From Acidobacteriota bacterium (GTDB lineage Bacteria; Acidobacteriota; Terriglobia; Acidiferrales; UBA7541), in contig JAGWRH010000340.1 in assembly GCA_028876695.1 (NCBI GenBank), positions 1 through 7,353 on the forward strand: a stretch of DNA of 7,353 nucleotides, read 5' to 3'. This document shows positions 5,737 to 7,353 of the stretch, piece by piece. The notes under the pieces are model-generated. The model saw only the letters and a list, made by a program, of their open reading frames with translations, did not search any database and had not been told where the DNA came from. Numbering within the stretch: position 1 is the stretch's first letter; each line of letters starts with the position of its first letter. The position numbers were made by a program, and so were the translations under genes.

Positions 5737-6576
5737 ATGCCAATGAGCGCCATTACCCATGCGACATCGGAAATCTCCGCCGGCCTGGCCCTCCGGCCAT
5801 GCCCGCTATGCGGCTCTGCTGGCAGCCGCAAGCCGGTTTTGCGCCGCGATCCGTGGCAGGTCGTCGGATGCCTGGAATGCGGCATGGTGTTCATCGGCAG
5901 TGAAATCCCCTATGAGGCGCAAGCCCGGGAACACGATTGGGAAGAGGAATGGCGCAAGGACACGATCCGCCGCAAGCGCGAACAGCCCGTAATGGTTTTT
6001 CTCTCCCGCTGCACGCGCCCATTCTTGCCCCACACGCACGGTCGCCTGCTCTCGCAGACTCTCCATTACGCACGCGCGGGCAAGCTGGTCGATTTCGGAT
6101 GCAGTGACGCCAGCTTCCTCGCCCGCGCCCGGAAGTATTTTCGCGTTACGGGAATCGATCTGAGCCCCCGCGGCGTCGAAATCGCGCGCAGCCGCGTCGG
6201 TGCCGAAGCAATTCTTGAAGGACCTGTCGTCGAAGTGGCGGAGAATCGCCTTCCGGCAAACGAGTTCGACGTCGTCACCCAACTCGGTTACATTGAGCAC
6301 GAATGGCGGCCGCAATCCGCCTTGCGCGCCGCGCATCGCCTGCTGAAACCCGGCGGTCTCACCGTGATCAAGACTCCGAATTACGCCAGTTGGAACCGCT
6401 GGATCCGCGGCGAAAAGTGGTGCGGCTATCGCCTTCCTGCACACTGCAATTACTTCACGCCGGAAACGATCGAGAAGATGCTTCGCCAATGTGGATTTGA
6501 GCCGCTCCCCCGCCCCTGGCGCGACCGTCTCCCTACCAGCGACTCGCTCTGGCTGGCCGCCCGCAAACCCGCCTAG
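5737..6576 (+). CDS. Class I SAM-dependent methyltransferase with N-terminal zinc knuckle
   Basis: A 279-residue protein (ATG 5743, two codons on, is an equal alternative). An N-terminal knuckle CPLC (C22, C25) and CLEC (C45, C48) separated by 19 residues probably binds zinc. The Rossmann methyltransferase domain follows: motif I KLVDFGCSDASFL (116-128), then VTGIDLSPRGVEIAR with acidic D141 expected to hold the SAM ribose, FDVVTQLGYIEHEW (177-190), and the late motif LLKPGGLTVIKTPNY (202-216). The C-terminal HCNYFTPETIEKMLRQCGFEP is typical of UbiG/Methyltransf_13-23-like enzymes. Motif I reads GCSDAS where family members usually have GCGxG, so the glycine-rich loop is slightly atypical. The substrate is unknown; enzymes with this knuckle are frequent near glycan or natural-product genes, which are not seen here. 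There is no Shine-Dalgarno, a short leader, and a convergent neighbour 17 bases beyond the stop. Confidence 0.9.
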   Translation: MPMSAITHATSEISAGLALRPCPLCGSAGSRKPVLRRDPWQVVGCLECGMVFIGSEIPYEAQAREHDWEEEWRKDTIRRKREQPVMVFLSRCTRPFLPHTHGRLLSQTLHYARAGKLVDFGCSDASFLARARKYFRVTGIDLSPRGVEIARSRVGAEAILEGPVVEVAENRLPANEFDVVTQLGYIEHEWRPQSALRAAHRLLKPGGLTVIKTPNYASWNRWIRGEKWCGYRLPAHCNYFTPETIEKMLRQCGFEPLPRPWRDRLPTSDSLWLAARKPA

Positions 6577-6580
6577 CCGG

Positions 6581-6595
6581 AAAGTTCGACTTTTT
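6581..6595. terminator. Weak terminator candidate between convergent genes
   Basis: AAAGT (6581-6585) and ACTTT (6589-6593) can pair around a TCG loop and run into five T residues, just after the methyltransferase stop and overlapping the stop codon of the convergent oxidoreductase gene. The stem is short and AT-rich, so this is tentative. Confidence 0.25.
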
Positions 6596-7352
6596 ACGCG
6601 AAGTGCGGCATCACCTCGTTCGCAAACAATTCCAGCGACCGCACGCTCTCCTGATGCGTCAAATTGCCGTACGCGAACCGCGCCACGAAGTAATTCGCTC
6701 CGGATTCTTCAATCTGCCGCTCGATCTTTCTGCGAACCGTCTCCGGCGATCCCGCCAGCAGCGCCTCCTCCCTGCTCCGTTTGGCGTTTTCCAGTCCCAA
6801 TGGCGCCGCGCTAAATTTCAGCCACAAATATTCGAGGCTGTTGAAAAACTTATCCACGCCAATCCGGCCGCGTTCCTGGGCCTCCGCATCCGTTTTGGCC
6901 ACGTATATGTGCCGCGTAATCCCCGCGTGAGGCATTCTCTTGCCGCTGGTCCCATGAACTCGCTGCCATTCCTCTTTGAATCGCCCCAGGGGCACCCGCG
7001 CGTCCGTCGCGCGCTGCAGTGACACGATATTCGCGTTTTCGCACGCCGCTCTCGCCGCCGTCTCTGGATTCGCCGTTCCGTACCACACAGGAGGATGCGG
7101 CTTCTGAAACGGCTTCATCTCCATTGGCACGTTCGAGAATTGATAGTGCTCCCCGCGATAGGCTACTTCGAGACCGGGAGCGATATAAACCTGCATAACA
7201 AGCGCAGAATCCTTTCGCCCGTACTGAAGAAGGCGAACGTTGACGCGATGGAAGCGATAGCTGTTGGACACGGATCTACGCTGAACTTTGGCAAGATAGG
7301 CGACCTTAGGAACATAGAGATCTGATCGCAGGGCTGGATCAGAGGTAGAAGA
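6594..7352 (-). CDS. LLM-class (luciferase-like) flavin-dependent oxidoreductase, 5' end incomplete or altered
   Basis: The minus-strand frame ends in TAA at 6594-6596 and stays open to the window edge. The part below about 7175 clearly belongs to the bacterial luciferase-like (LLM) family: YRGEHYQFSNVPMEMKPFQ, then KPHPPVWYG (7077-7103), ITRHIYVAKTDAEAQE, and the C-terminal GSPETVRRKIERQIEESG with ARFAYGN and SLELFANEVMPHF. These enzymes are TIM-barrel oxidoreductases using FMN or F420 on varied substrates; the substrate here is unknown. Family members are about 330-370 residues, so some 150 N-terminal residues lie outside or are missing. The in-frame stretch from about 7180 to the edge does not resemble the family and uses more A/T-ending codons. 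The nearest internal start codon, GTG 7269-7271, would give 225 residues, too short for an active barrel. The gene converges on the methyltransferase. Confidence 0.8.
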   Translation of the reverse strand, partial: SSTSDPALRSDLYVPKVAYLAKVQRRSVSNSYRFHRVNVRLLQYGRKDSALVMQVYIAPGLEVAYRGEHYQFSNVPMEMKPFQKPHPPVWYGTANPETAARAACENANIVSLQRATDARVPLGRFKEEWQRVHGTSGKRMPHAGITRHIYVAKTDAEAQERGRIGVDKFFNSLEYLWLKFSAAPLGLENAKRSREEALLAGSPETVRRKIERQIEESGANYFVARFAYGNLTHQESVRSLELFANEVMPHFA

Positions 7353-7353
7353 A

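Noticed and set aside
7095..7325. Plus-strand 76-codon frame at the right end
   Set aside because: Its first part is antisense to conserved LLM sequence and the remainder has no recognisable feature.

Overview
The window is GC-rich (roughly 60%) and tightly packed, with high GC at third codon positions. It most resembles an acidobacterial genome or metagenome contig. That assignment is inferred from the style of the proteins: a GH3–serine hydrolase fusion, TonB-C and DUF2059 domains in one secreted protein, small Zn-ribbon membrane proteins, and -10 boxes of the TATACT/TACAAT type. No rRNA, tRNA, CRISPR array, insertion sequence or phage gene was seen. Genes run off both ends.

Layout. (1) 1-1965, minus strand: the N-terminal 655 residues of a large fused enzyme. 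A GH3 beta-N-acetylglucosaminidase-type catalytic domain and a GH3 C-terminal domain lead into a class C beta-lactamase/PBP-type serine hydrolase domain, which the window edge cuts just after its SxxK motif. A promoter and a 24-codon leader reading frame precede it. (2) 2218-4112, plus strand: three genes of unknown function in one direction. They are an alpha-helical repeat protein with an internal duplication, a 102-residue single-span membrane protein with four cysteines, and a Zn-ribbon protein with three membrane segments. The first two are 21 bases apart and probably co-transcribed; the third follows a 122-base gap. (3) 4113-4421: an intergenic stretch with a short dyad, a weak minus-strand coding trace, and the promoter and ribosome-binding site of the next gene. 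(4) 4422-5435, plus: a secreted protein joining a TonB C-terminal-like domain to DUF2059. (5) 5508-5669, minus: what looks like the orphaned C-terminus of an outer-membrane beta-barrel (DUF481-like), beheaded next to the following gene. (6) 5737-6576, plus: a class I SAM methyltransferase with an N-terminal four-cysteine zinc knuckle and its own extended -10 promoter. (7) 6594-7352, minus: the C-terminal two thirds of a luciferase-like (LLM) flavin-dependent oxidoreductase, convergent with the methyltransferase. The most upstream 150-180 bases in its frame do not look like the family.

The genes do not form one obvious pathway. The envelope theme (a wall-sugar hydrolase, a secreted TonB-C/DUF2059 protein, a beta-barrel remnant and two small membrane proteins) is suggestive only. 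The points most worth a second look are the GH3–beta-lactamase fusion with its leader, the uncharacterised repeat/Cys/Zn-ribbon cluster, the TonB_C–DUF2059 fusion, the beta-barrel remnant and the odd 5' part of the LLM gene. I do not see clear evidence of a wholly new system.
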